DNA from: Sinorhizobium meliloti
GTDB taxonomy: Bacteria; Pseudomonadota; Alphaproteobacteria; Rhizobiales; Rhizobiaceae
NCBI RefSeq assembly: GCF_035610345.1
Contig: NZ_CP141212.1
Location: 1,741,976 to 1,805,975 of the forward strand
Length of the DNA stretch: 64,000 nt
Reading direction: 5' to 3'
Below the pieces are notes generated by a model. It was not told the DNA's origin. It saw nothing but the letters and a program-made list of their open reading frames with translations, and ran no database searches. The translations under genes were made by a program, and so were the position numbers. This document shows, in pieces, positions 52,721-62,400 of this stretch. Positions within the stretch are counted from its first letter, which is position 1. The number at the start of each line of letters is the position of its first letter.

Positions 52721-52740
52721 GCGGAAAATTGCTTTTCCGC
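52721..52740. promoter_or_regulatory. palindrome between the desulfurase gene and sufB
   Basis: Perfect 8-bp arms GCGGAAAA and TTTTCCGC around TTGC. It is either a weak terminator of the upstream gene or an operator within the operon. The distance to the sufB ATG is about 112 bp. Confidence 0.45.
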
Positions 52741-52763
52741 AATTTCATTCAATGCTCTCCGCT

Positions 52764-53930
52764 TCACGCCGCCTGTCCGGCCGAGCGGCGCCGCGCCGCC
52801 ACTTTCGCGAATGCTGCCGCGCAGCGCTCGATTTCCGCTTGCGTCGTCGCCTCGCCGATCGAAATCCTGAGCGCACCCTGGCGGGGATCGTAGCCCATGG
52901 CGGTCAGGACGTGACTTTGCCCGACCTTCCCGGACGAGCAGGCCGAGCCCGCCGACAAGGCGACGCCCTCGAGATCGAAGGCGATTTGCCCGGTCTCGGC
53001 TTTCAGCCCCGGAAGCGTGAAGAAGCATGTATTTGCCAGGCGGGGCCCGTCGCACCCGTGGATCACCACATCGGGGGCGCAGGACCGCATTTCCGCCTCG
53101 AGGCCGTCGCGCAGCGCGGCTATGGCGGCCATGCGCCCGTCGATATTCCCAGCCGCGGCGCGTGCTGCAGCCGCAAAGCCCGCAAGCGCGGCTGCATTCT
53201 CGGTCCCCGAACGGTGGCCCCTCTCCTGTCCGCCGCCGCGAATCAGTGGAGAAGGCATCATGATCTCGCCGCGGGCGACGAGTGCGCCCGCCCCCTTTGG
53301 GCCGCCGATCTTGTGGGACGACAGGATCAGAAAGTCCGCACCGAGCGATGAGATCGAAAGCGGCAGACGGCCGGCCGCCTGGACCGCATCGACGACCAGG
53401 ATACCGCCATGTGCGCGCACGATCGCCGCAACCTCGGCGACCGGCTGAATGATGCCCGTTTCGTTATTGGCAAGCATCACGGCCACCATCGGCAGACCGG
53501 TCTCACGGTCATGGGCCTGAAGCAGATCGTCGAGCGCTGCGCAGTCGACGATCCCGGCATTTGTCACCGGTATCTCGCAACCATCCTCGCGCGCGAAACG
53601 CCCGCCCTCGCGCACGGCCGGATGCTCGATCGCCGAAACATAGAGCTTGCCTGCCTTGAGCGGCGTGCGCCCCATGCGCAACTGCGGCGTCAGCACCATG
53701 TTCGCCGCTTCCGTCGCGCCGCTGGTAAAGACGACCGCTGCGGGTTGCGCGCCGCACAGATTGGCAACATCGCGTCGGGCGCTCTCGACAAGGGCGCGCA
53801 CCGCACGCCCTTCGCCGTGGACCGAAGAGGGATTGCCGAGCTGATCGAGCGCGTACAGGAGCGCCTCGCGCGCTTCCAGCAGAAGCGGCGCCGTGGCGTT
53901 CCAGTCCATGTAGATGCGCGATCCCGACAT
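52764..53930 (-). CDS. class V cysteine desulfurase, IscS/NifS-like, first gene of the suf operon
   Basis: 388 aa. Group I desulfurase marks: PLP lysine in LILSSHKIGGPKGAGALV, substrate cysteine in LSAGSACSSGKVGQSHVLTAMGY, IYMDWNATAPLLLEAREALL at the start. The SACSSG loop near residue 325 is the long IscS loop, unlike SufS. It lies 154 bp upstream of sufB on the same strand and under the shared promoter at 54067-54095. A second, IscS-type desulfurase in front of suf is common in alpha-proteobacteria. It may feed SufB without SufE, or supply tRNA thiolation. Confidence 0.93.
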   Translation of the reverse strand: MSGSRIYMDWNATAPLLLEAREALLYALDQLGNPSSVHGEGRAVRALVESARRDVANLCGAQPAAVVFTSGATEAANMVLTPQLRMGRTPLKAGKLYVSAIEHPAVREGGRFAREDGCEIPVTNAGIVDCAALDDLLQAHDRETGLPMVAVMLANNETGIIQPVAEVAAIVRAHGGILVVDAVQAAGRLPLSISSLGADFLILSSHKIGGPKGAGALVARGEIMMPSPLIRGGGQERGHRSGTENAAALAGFAAAARAAAGNIDGRMAAIAALRDGLEAEMRSCAPDVVIHGCDGPRLANTCFFTLPGLKAETGQIAFDLEGVALSAGSACSSGKVGQSHVLTAMGYDPRQGALRISIGEATTQAEIERCAAAFAKVAARRRSAGQAA

Positions 53931-54066
53931 CGATTCCTTCGCTAGGCCTGCTGCGACCGCTTCGAACGGCCCGTTGCATTTTCCTTGAATTTTCCGCGCC
54001 GCTTGCCTTAAGAGACGAAGCTTATGCGGAGGTCCGCACCAAAGTTTTGAACGGTTCTAAAGTAGG

Positions 54067-54095
54067 TTCTAGAAAAGCTGACTGGTTTAGTCAAG
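54067..54095 (-). promoter_or_regulatory. promoter of the suf operon
   Basis: On the minus strand: CTTGAC (54095-54090), 17 bp, CTAGAA (54072-54067), close to the S. meliloti sigma-70 consensus. It is 137 bp upstream of the first gene. Confidence 0.7.
54079..54093. promoter_or_regulatory. IRO-box-like operator overlapping the suf -35
   Basis: TGA-N9-TCA dyad, matching the consensus of RirA-type iron-responsive Rrf2 regulators; it covers part of the -35 box of the suf promoter. Two mismatched arms extend it: GACTGG versus TAGTC. An IscR-type site is a possible alternative, since both regulators bind here in relatives. Confidence 0.6.
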
Positions 54096-54148
54096 ACAGA
54101 TCGGCACCAAGAACGACGGAATTGAACCAAAGCACTCCCGGAGAGCCA

Positions 54149-54826
54149 ATGCCCGAAATCATTTTCAACGGACCGGCCGGTCGCCTTGAGGGCCGCTATC
54201 AGCCTTCGAAGCAGAAGAGCGCACCGATTGCGATCATCCTGCATCCGCACCCGCAGTTCGGCGGCACGATGAACAATCAGATCGTGTACCAGCTCTTCTA
54301 CATGTTCCAGAAGCGCGGCTTCACCACCTTGCGCTTCAATTTTCGGGGCATCGGCCGCAGCCAGGGCGAATTCGACCATGGTGCCGGTGAGCTTTCCGAT
54401 GCCGCGTCCGCGCTCGACTGGGTACAGAGCCTGCACCCCGATTCCAAGAGCTGCTGGGTCGCCGGCTACTCGTTCGGCGCCTGGATCGGCATGCAGCTGC
54501 TGATGCGGCGTCCCGAAATCGAGGGCTTCATGGCGGTGGCACCGCAGCCGAACATCTACGATTTCTCCTTCCTGGCGCCCTGCCCCTCTTCCGGTCTGAT
54601 CATCAACGGCGATTCCGACAAGGTCGCGCCGGAAAAGGACGTCAATGGGCTCGTCGAGAAGCTCAAGACGCAGAAGGGCATCCTGATCACGCATAAGACG
54701 GTACCGGGCGCCAACCACTTCTTCAACGGCCAGGTCGAAACCCTCATGGCCGAATGCGAAGACTATCTCGACCGCCGGCTCAACGGCGAACTGGTACCCG
54801 AGCCCGCGGCAAAGCGCATCCGCTGA
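54149..54826 (+). CDS. alpha/beta hydrolase
   Basis: 225 aa from ATG 54149, with GGAG nearby upstream. Opening IAIILHPHPQFGGTMNNQIVYQLFYMFQKRGFTTLRFNFRGIGRSQGEF is the classic oxyanion/loop region. The nucleophile elbow is GYSFG (AGYSFGAWIGMQLL), the acid is in INGDSDKVAP and the His in PGANHFF. Family: dienelactone-hydrolase-like/UPF0227-type peptidase S9-like. Esterase or thioesterase; substrate unknown. Divergent from the suf operon across about 220 bp. Confidence 0.88.
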   Translation: MPEIIFNGPAGRLEGRYQPSKQKSAPIAIILHPHPQFGGTMNNQIVYQLFYMFQKRGFTTLRFNFRGIGRSQGEFDHGAGELSDAASALDWVQSLHPDSKSCWVAGYSFGAWIGMQLLMRRPEIEGFMAVAPQPNIYDFSFLAPCPSSGLIINGDSDKVAPEKDVNGLVEKLKTQKGILITHKTVPGANHFFNGQVETLMAECEDYLDRRLNGELVPEPAAKRIR

Positions 54827-54844
54827 ACGAACCATTCCATGAGG

Positions 54845-54876
54845 CAGCCCGGGAATCCTGCACGTTTCCCGGGCTG
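54845..54876 (+). terminator. possible terminator after the hydrolase gene
   Basis: CAGCCCGGGAA (54845-54855) and TTCCCGGGCTG (54866-54876) form an 11-bp perfect stem 19 bp after the stop. The following TCGCTTGCC has no long T run. Confidence 0.5.
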
Positions 54877-55080
54877 TCGCTTGCCGTGCGTCTAGTGCCT
54901 GTTGAGATTCATTTTGAGTTTATGACGGCTGCGAGATGGATAATGGCGTTGAAGCTCGGGTCGGTTTTGTCGGCACGCATGGCAATGCGCTTGAATTCCT
55001 TGAGTACCGAGCGTGCGCTTCTCATAAGACGCGCGGCGCTGTAGGAGGCGTATCGGAGGACTGCAATCTCTCCTTTTGCC

Positions 55081-55197
55081 TCATCCCTGTGCTCGTCACA
55101 GGGATGAGAGCAGCGCCGCGTCTGCGGCGCGGAAAGCGTTCTTTCAGCCCAAGGACTTGGGCTGGCTGGATTCCTGTGACAAGCACAGGAATGAGGG
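55081..55197. repeat. mosaic palindromic repeat, second copy
   Basis: Begins CATCCCTGTG ... CACAGGGATG, continues AGCAGCGCCGCGTCTGCGGCGCGG, the AGCCCAA/TTGGGCT stem and ATTCCTGTGACAAGCACAGGAATGAGG. It matches 10545-10642 and 55402-55514 closely. A half-RIME precedes it (GACGCGCGGCGCTGTAGGAG around 55030). Confidence 0.85.
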
Positions 55198-55265
55198 ACC
55201 GGGGATGTGCGGCTCCTACAACTTTCGCTTGAGAATATGCGGGGGAATCGTCAACCTGTCACGCA

Positions 55266-55375
55266 ATGAAAGGTTACGTCTACATGCTCGCCTCGAAGCG
55301 AAGCGGGACGCTATACACGGGCGTGACCGGGACCTGCCGTGTCGCCTCGCTATTTTCACGGTTGAGGGAAACACG
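55266..55375 (+). pseudogene. decayed GIY-YIG nuclease gene
   Basis: The first codons read MKGYVYMLASKRSGTLYTGVTG, the beginning of a GIY-YIG single-domain endonuclease. After that the expected DLPxR block appears only in the next frame (RDLPCRLAIF), so one frameshift is present. The rest of the gene is missing, replaced by the repeat at 55402. No functional product is expected. Confidence 0.7.
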
Positions 55376-55401
55376 CCAAGGGGCCGCACCCTCTCTACCC
55401 T

Positions 55402-55514
55402 CATCCCTGTGCTCGTCACAGGGATCCAGCAGCGCCGCGTCTGCGGCGCGGGGAGCGTTCTTTCAGCCCAAGGACTTGGTCTGGCTGGATTCCTGTGACA
55501 AGCACAGGAATGAG
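55402..55514. repeat. mosaic palindromic repeat, third copy
   Basis: CATCCCTGTGCTCGTCACAGGGATCCAGCAGCGC at its left, then CGCGTCTGCGGCGCGG, AGCCCAA with TTGG(T)CT and ATTCCTGTGACAAGCACAGGAATGAGG. Slightly diverged from the copy at 55081. Nothing else is recognised in the remaining bases of 54877-55608. Confidence 0.85.
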
Positions 55515-55608
55515 GAAATCAAACAAGCGGCGGCGGGTGGCCCGAGTCTCTACAGGCCCTAGTCTTTCGTTATCCCCTAGGCGAAGCTTCGTCGTAAGCA
55601 GTGGCGAT

Positions 55609-56805
55609 CTAATGCCTGATCCACTGGGACACAGCGGGGGTCACGACACGCGCGGACGGCTCTGCGGATTCGACACGGTTGCGCCCCGCGGCTTTGGCGG
55701 CGTACAGCGCCTTATCCGCCCTCTGTAGCGCCGTTTCCAGCGGCTCTCCCGGTTCGATCGCCGCCACACCGAAGCTTGCGGTGATCGTCGCCGTCTCCGG
55801 GAGCCCGGGGATAGGCGTTGAGGCGGTGGCGGCACGCATTCCCTGAGCAACGACACGTGCATCGCTCAGGCCCACGCCGGGAAGAAACACCGCAAACTCC
55901 TCGCCGCCCAGGCGTGCCGCCGCAGCACGGCTGGGCATGAGTTCGAGAAGCACACGCGCGAACTGGCGGATTACCTCGTCGCCCGTGTGGTGGCCATAGG
56001 TGTCGTTGACGCCTTTGAACCGGTCGAGATCCGTAAGGATCAGCGCGCCCGGACCCTCGGCGTTGCGGGTCGGCAGCAAAGGGGCGACGCGCTCGATGAA
56101 GCCGCGCCGGTTCAGGAGACCCGAAAGGGCGTCGGTCTCGGAGCTGGCGCGTGCCTTGTCGACGATGTCCTTGACCATGACGCCCAACATCGCGACCCCG
56201 GTCCCGACGATCAGGGCGGCGCCGAACGCCTGCGAAATCAAGGCGAAGGGGCTCTGAAGATAGTCCGAAGCCGTGGCGCCCGCCCCTGCGGCGACGGCCG
56301 CATAGATCTTGACGAGGAAATGGAGCGCATTCATCGCGAGGAAGCCAATTAGGATCCAGTCCGCGTAGGAGCGGCGCCGGGAACGGATAACCGCGGCTGC
56401 GGTCCAGGCCTGGATGAGGAAGAACGGCGCCTGGTAGAAGAAGGCGTGCCGCAACGTTCCGCGCGGAAGATCGTAGATAAACAGATCGAGGATTACCGAA
56501 GCGGCGAAGAAAGCCGCAAGGGCCCACGGCTTTGACGGTACGCCATAAAAGAGCCCGAGGCCGAAACGCAGGAGACAAAAGCCGGCAAGGACACTTGCGA
56601 AAGCCCCGACGGCGAACAGCTTGGGTACAGGCGTAAACGGCAGAACGGCTTCACAAATCGCAGCCAGAGAGGCTATGGCAAATCCAGCGGCGCACCAGGC
56701 CGCCGGCCGCCCCGGACGGCGTTTCGCGGCAATGACGAGAAAAGCCGCCGCGAATATCTGGGCAATGACGAAATTCACCGCCAGAAGTGAAAGTGCACCA
56801 CCCAT
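55609..56805 (-). CDS. membrane diguanylate cyclase (GGDEF)
   Basis: 398 aa. About six to seven N-terminal membrane helices (to residue about 200), then a GGDEF domain. The active-site signature is RLGGEEFAVFLPG, with DTLDALSGLLNRRGF-type start (SSETDALSGLLNRRGFIERV) and LTDLDRFKGVNDTYGHHTGDEVIRQFA. An allosteric RxxD I-site is not evident five residues before GGEEF (RAAA instead). Makes cyclic di-GMP from GTP in response to a membrane-perceived signal. No EAL domain is linked. Confidence 0.93.
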   Translation of the reverse strand: MGGALSLLAVNFVIAQIFAAAFLVIAAKRRPGRPAAWCAAGFAIASLAAICEAVLPFTPVPKLFAVGAFASVLAGFCLLRFGLGLFYGVPSKPWALAAFFAASVILDLFIYDLPRGTLRHAFFYQAPFFLIQAWTAAAVIRSRRRSYADWILIGFLAMNALHFLVKIYAAVAAGAGATASDYLQSPFALISQAFGAALIVGTGVAMLGVMVKDIVDKARASSETDALSGLLNRRGFIERVAPLLPTRNAEGPGALILTDLDRFKGVNDTYGHHTGDEVIRQFARVLLELMPSRAAAARLGGEEFAVFLPGVGLSDARVVAQGMRAATASTPIPGLPETATITASFGVAAIEPGEPLETALQRADKALYAAKAAGRNRVESAEPSARVVTPAVSQWIRH

Positions 56806-56892
56806 CGAAGTTCCGAAAGTCCTTCCGCGGTCAACGAGCCCACGGCTCTACGCTGTCGTGGCGTAGGTTAGCGAAGGCGCGCGAAGAAATCA

Positions 56893-58041
56893 TTAAGCCG
56901 ACTCGGCTTGTGCCGGTTTTGCGGCCTGCCGACCTCCGCTTACCGGGCGGCTGACGCCGGTCGTCCCCGGATAGGTCAAAGGCAATCCGTATCGCGATCT
57001 CACGGCGAGGTAGGCCCAGGCCTCCGCTTCCATCGAATCCCCGTTGAGACCCAGCGCTTCCGCGGCAAGCACGCGTGCGCCCTCCGCTTCCGCAAGCGCG
57101 CGAAGGTCGCTCATGATTACGGAGTTCAGGCGGCCGCCGCCGCAGACAACGTAGGTTGCCGGACTTGCCGGAAGATGGCGCGCGGACCGGACGATCCCGG
57201 CAGCCGTCACATGAGCGAGGGTACGCGCGCCATCCTCGAGGCTGGCATCGCTTGCCGCCGGCGGCGCGAAGTCGTTACGGTCGAGCGAGCGGCGTTTCTC
57301 AGCACTGAAGAACGGGTGAGATAGATAACGGTCGGCGAGTTCCGACAGGACGCCGCCCTCGCTCGCGATCATGCCGCCCTGATCATAGGGAATGCCGGCG
57401 TGAGCCTCTACCCACTGATCGATCAGCGTATTGCCGGGTCCGCTGTCATAAGCGACGATTTCTTCGCCCGCGCCTATGTAGGTGAGATTGGAAATGCCGC
57501 CGATATTGACGAAGACCACGGGAGTGGCGAACGCCCCGATCTTGGAGAGACCGCGCGCCAGGGCGGCGTGATAGGCGGGAATGAGTGGCGCGCCCTGGCC
57601 TCCATGGGCCATGTCATTGGCCCGCATGTCATAGACCACGTCGAGCCCGGTTTCCCGCGCCAGCAGATCGCCATCGCCAAGCTGTACCGTCAAGGCTTGG
57701 TCAGGGCGATGCAGGACGGTTTGACCGTGAAAACCTATTACATCAACATTATCGGGTAAAATATTGTTTTCCTGTAAAAACCTCCGGACGGCCAGTGCGT
57801 GCCGCAACGTCAGGTCGCGCTCAAGGTCTGCGAGAGTACCCGGGCGCTCTTCTCGTTTGACAATCGACCGGGCATCTTCGAGGCCCTGTTTCAGGCGCTC
57901 CCGGAACTGCGGATCATAGGCATATCCGGCGGACGGGCCGCGATCGACGATGGTGTCGCCGTCCGTTCGCACGACTGCGATATCTATGCCGTCCATGCTC
58001 GTGCCGCTCATCAGGCCGATCGCCGCCAATACCTTGCCCAT
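56893..58041 (-). CDS. anmK: anhydro-N-acetylmuramic acid kinase
   Basis: 382 aa. Phosphorylates and opens 1,6-anhydro-MurNAc from peptidoglycan recycling. The N-terminal [20 protein letters not shown] is the diagnostic ATP-site motif. [39 protein letters not shown] and [13 protein letters not shown] follow in order; all are family blocks. About 10 residues longer than E. coli AnmK. Divergent from tyrS, 144 bp away. Confidence 0.95.
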   Translation of the reverse strand: MGKVLAAIGLMSGTSMDGIDIAVVRTDGDTIVDRGPSAGYAYDPQFRERLKQGLEDARSIVKREERPGTLADLERDLTLRHALAVRRFLQENNILPDNVDVIGFHGQTVLHRPDQALTVQLGDGDLLARETGLDVVYDMRANDMAHGGQGAPLIPAYHAALARGLSKIGAFATPVVFVNIGGISNLTYIGAGEEIVAYDSGPGNTLIDQWVEAHAGIPYDQGGMIASEGGVLSELADRYLSHPFFSAEKRRSLDRNDFAPPAASDASLEDGARTLAHVTAAGIVRSARHLPASPATYVVCGGGRLNSVIMSDLRALAEAEGARVLAAEALGLNGDSMEAEAWAYLAVRSRYGLPLTYPGTTGVSRPVSGGRQAAKPAQAESA

Positions 58042-58185
58042 GCATTATCCTCCGCCGAACGCGCGCCGCTTCGTACCCGCGTCTGCGTTCATAGCAAAAC
58101 ACCCGCCAAGCAAAAACGTGCACTTTCGAAGAAACAGTGATAAAGGCCCGGCGCACACGTTCTACCCAGCCGAAAGAGACAGGTT

Positions 58186-59439
58186 ATGTCCGAGTTCAAG
58201 TCCGATTTCCTTCATACTCTCAGCGAACGCGGTTTCATCCATCAGACATCGCATGATGCCGGCCTCGACCAGCTGTTCCGGACGGAAACCGTGACCGCCT
58301 ATATCGGCTTCGACCCCACGGCTGCGAGCCTGCACGCCGGCGGGCTCATTCAGATCATGATGCTGCACTGGCTGCAGGCGACCGGACACCGTCCTATTTC
58401 GCTGATGGGCGGCGGCACGGGCATGGTCGGCGACCCGTCCTTCAAGGACGAGGCGCGGCAATTGATGACGCCCGAAACGATCGCCGCCAACATAGCGAGC
58501 ATCAAGACGGTCTTTTCGAACTACCTGAGATACGGCGACGGCCCCAAGGACGCGCTGATGATCAACAATGCCGACTGGCTGCTCGGCATCAACTACCTCG
58601 AGTTTCTGCGCGACGTCGGCCGGCATTTCTCGGTGAACCGCATGCTGTCTTTCGACAGCGTCAAGATGCGGCTCGAGCGCGAGCAGTCGCTGTCCTTCCT
58701 TGAATTCAACTACATGATCCTGCAGGCCTACGACTTCGTCGAGCTTTACGAGCGCACCGGATGCCGGCTCCAGATGGGCGGTTCGGATCAGTGGGGCAAC
58801 ATCGTCAATGGCATCGATCTCGGCCACCGGATGGGAACGCCGCAGCTCTACGCCCTCACCTCGCCGCTGCTGACCACTGCCTCCGGCGCGAAAATGGGCA
58901 AGTCCTTGAGCGGTGCCGTCTGGCTCAATCCGGATATGCTCGGACCCTACGAGTTCTGGCAGTACTGGCGAAACACCGAGGACGCCGACGTCGCCCGCTT
59001 CCTCAAGCTCTACACGACGCTGCCGATGGCCGAAATCGACCGGCTGTCGAAGCTCGGCGGTTCCGAGATCAACGAGGTCAAAAAGGTTCTGGCAACCGAG
59101 GTCACCGCCATGCTGCACGGGCGGGCGGCGGCGGAGCAGGCCGCCGAGACGGCGCGCAAGACCTTCGAGGAAGGTGCGCTTGCCGAGAACCTGCCCTCGG
59201 TCGAGGTCCCGGCTCCCGAACTCGAATCGGGGCTTGGCCTGCTGACGCTTCTCGTCCGCGCCGGTCTGGCCGCTTCGAACGGCGAGGCGCGCCGCCATGT
59301 TCAGGGCGGCGCCGTCCGGATCAATGACGATCAGGTCAGCGACGAACGCCGCATCATCGGAAGCGGCGACGTGACCGGCGACGGCGTCATCAAGCTCTCG
59401 CTCGGCAAGAAGAAGCACCTGCTCGTTCGGCCCGTGTGA
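58186..59439 (+). CDS. tyrS: tyrosyl-tRNA synthetase
   Basis: 417 aa class I synthetase. HIGH-like site [18 protein letters not shown]; tyrosine pocket [20 protein letters not shown] equivalent [14 protein letters not shown]-terminal S4 RNA-binding domain ([32 protein letters not shown]). Length and all motifs are normal. AGAGACAGG precedes the ATG. A strong terminator follows. Confidence 0.97.
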   Translation: MSEFKSDFLHTLSERGFIHQTSHDAGLDQLFRTETVTAYIGFDPTAASLHAGGLIQIMMLHWLQATGHRPISLMGGGTGMVGDPSFKDEARQLMTPETIAANIASIKTVFSNYLRYGDGPKDALMINNADWLLGINYLEFLRDVGRHFSVNRMLSFDSVKMRLEREQSLSFLEFNYMILQAYDFVELYERTGCRLQMGGSDQWGNIVNGIDLGHRMGTPQLYALTSPLLTTASGAKMGKSLSGAVWLNPDMLGPYEFWQYWRNTEDADVARFLKLYTTLPMAEIDRLSKLGGSEINEVKKVLATEVTAMLHGRAAAEQAAETARKTFEEGALAENLPSVEVPAPELESGLGLLTLLVRAGLAASNGEARRHVQGGAVRINDDQVSDERRIIGSGDVTGDGVIKLSLGKKKHLLVRPV

Positions 59440-59465
59440 GCGGGTGATAAGGCAATGGGAACCTG

Positions 59466-59491
59466 AGGCCGGCCGCAGCGCCGGCCTTTTT
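59466..59491 (+). terminator. Rho-independent terminator of tyrS
   Basis: AGGCCGGC (59466-59473), short loop, GCCGGCCT (59480-59487), T run to 59491. It abuts the stop of the large convergent gene. Confidence 0.88.
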
Positions 59492-62400
59492 ATTGAAACT
59501 CGAAGATGTTGCGGAAGACGCCCGGCGCTATGATCGACAGCGGGTTGATCGTCAGATTCGGCTGGCTGAACGGACCGGTGAGTTTGAACGTGATGCCGAG
59601 CAGACCGCGGTCACGGCCATTTCCGAGCAGGACACCGATCAGCGGCAGCTCGCCGAAGAGCCGGTTCAATCCATAGGCCGGCATGAACGTTCCCGTCATG
59701 TCCATGCGGCCGTTTGAGTCGCGGACGGTACCCTGGAACGTCGCGCCGACGTCGACGCCGCGGACGACCCCGCTGCCGACGCGGATCGCGCCCTGATCCA
59801 GTAGGAGTTGCGCGTAACCACGCTCGAACTGAGCCGTACTCACATCGATATCGCGCCGGACCGCCTCATTGAGGCTGCGCCCGTCCTGCCCCGCCCGCGT
59901 CGAGACCATCGATTGCAGCCTCTGCTCCCCGACGAGCGAGAACTTGCGGATATCCACGGTCCCACGCCAGGAATTTGCCCCGCGATCACGCAGTCGCAGA
60001 TTGAGGAGGCCGCCGCGCATATTGCGATAGATATCGATGAAGCGTGCGAAAGCCCCGGCATCGCTTGTCGTCAGTTCCAGTGTGTTGTCCGCCCCGGCCT
60101 TCACCAGTCTGGCGACGACGGCCTGACCGCTTGCAGTCAACGCAGAAAGATCGACATCGTCGATCTGCTGGCCGCGGCTCGAATAGGCCAGGTTTACATT
60201 CGAGAGCACTTCGCCGTTAAAGCCGGTAACCCGATCGAGCCGCGCATTGATCTTCACATTGCCCGACCCTTTCGACCCCGATCCGCTCTTCACGCGGGCG
60301 AGCGCCGGCCGGATGTCAGCCGCAGTGCCGGTGAGGTCCACCGAATAGCCTCCATTGCTGCGCCCGACCGTGACGGCGAAATCGTCTCCGCTTGCGAGGC
60401 GCACGCCGCGCAGCCGCGCCGCCGCAAGACCCGATTCGTCGACGCGCAATTCGCCGGTGCCGCCAAAACCCTCACCGGTGAGCCGGAGGTCGTTTATTTC
60501 CGTAATGCTGCCGACGGGCCGGATTGTGAACGCCGCCTGTGCGGCGATGCCCGCTCCCTTGCTCCAGCCGATCCAGGGAAGCGACAGGATGGCCTTGCCG
60601 AGATCGGCCTTCACCGCCTGACTGCCGTCTTCCGCAAGCGATACGTCGATGCCGACAGGCCCCTTGACGATGCCGGACAGCGCCGGGGCGATTTTCGCCC
60701 GCGCCGCATCGTCGAGCGTCCCCGAGATTTCTCGCGTTCTCGTCACGCCGGCCGAGCCGTCCACCGGTTCGGTGAGCGCGACACGCATCTTCGCACCGTC
60801 GATGAGGGCATTCGCCTGAAGCACCGCACGCTCGTTGTCGATCCGCATCTTACCGTCGAGATTGGCGATCGATCGTCCCGCTATGGGCCGCTTTATCGTG
60901 ACGTCCTCAAGCTGCATTTCCACCTGCCACAGCGGTGGCGGCGGCATCTGGTCGGATATGAGGCCAAACCGCGCGCCCACCAGCGCCGTCATAGGTCCGG
61001 CGAAATCCTCCGGCGCGAAAGGCGTCTTCTGAAGGGCCTGGATGGGCTTGTAGCGAACGAGCTCCGCTATCGCGTCCGCCTGTCCGGCGACCTCGATCTT
61101 CATTTCCGCCATCAGCGGCTTCTCATAGACGTCGGCGATAACGAAATCCCCGCCGTTCAAGGCGACGGACCGCCCGGACGGGAAAAAGGCGGCGCCCTTC
61201 CGGACCGCAACGGACATGCGCTCGCCGCTCAGGCTGAAGTGCCCGGCCGTGTCGCGCAGCGGCGGGATCTCACCGGCGATGTTGATGCGCGTCTCGTCGA
61301 TCGCGAAGTTGATGTTGAGCTCCTTTTCGTCGAGCCTCAACTCACCGCCGCTGCTGGCGATGCGCCCCTCTGGTATCGAGACCTCGATGCGTGCATCGCT
61401 CACCGTCCCGCCGAAGAGATTGCCGATCGCCCAGCGGCGAGCCCCCTTCGCGAGCCACCATGGCCACAGCTGCTTCACCGCCCGGGCATGCAGCCTGTCG
61501 CTGAGTGCGGCGAAACTGATCCTTGGCGACGTCTTGCCGAAGGCGACCGAGAGCGAGCCCGCCATGGAACCGAGCGGGCTCGATATTGCCAGCTGATCGA
61601 AGATCAGCCTGTGCGCGTCGGACTCGAATCGGCCGCTCGCCTTGGCGTCAAAGGCAAGCGGCCGCTCCTGAATGTCTTCGGGATCGGAACTGGCGTTCTT
61701 GAGCAGAAGATCGACCGCAAAGCCCTTGCGATCGGCGCCGGCGATCTTGTCGAGGTCGATCAGGGCGCCGGTAAAAGGGAAGCTCGAACGGCCTATCCTG
61801 ATCATCGACGATAGAATTTCGACGGAGGCCCGCTCGAAATCGTAGGAGAGGTTCAGGTCAGAGGAATTGAGAGTCGAGACGAGACCGCCGGCGTGGAATG
61901 AGCCCTTGGAAGTCTTGACGGTTGCCGTAAGTGCAGGCTTCCTGCCGTCCGTCGCGCGAGACGCGTTGAGCGTCACATCGGCGGTGGTCTCGATGCCGAA
62001 GGCCTCCTCCCTGGCCGATTTCCCGTGATAGAGGAACGGCGAGAGCGAGAGCGCGTCGAGGCGGGCCTCGAAGGCAGCAATGCGCCCATTGTTGCCGAGA
62101 GCCTTTGCCGTCAGCAGCGATTCTGTCCCATCGACTGCGATCGTACCGTCAACGCGCATCGAACTGTCCGGATCGTGGCTGAATTCCAGCGTCTTGATCT
62201 CGACGGGAACAACGCGCCCCCGGACGCCGCTGACTTTCAGGCTGAAATCCGAGAGCACGACGGTCTGCGTCGCCCGCCCCGCGGTCAACCGTGACATCCG
62301 GTCGCCCTGCGCGAACAGCTCCTCAAGCGCGTTACCCACATCGGCGATGCGGATGGCGGTGAGATCGATCGGCTCGCCGCGCGGCAAGAGGCCGGTGTCG

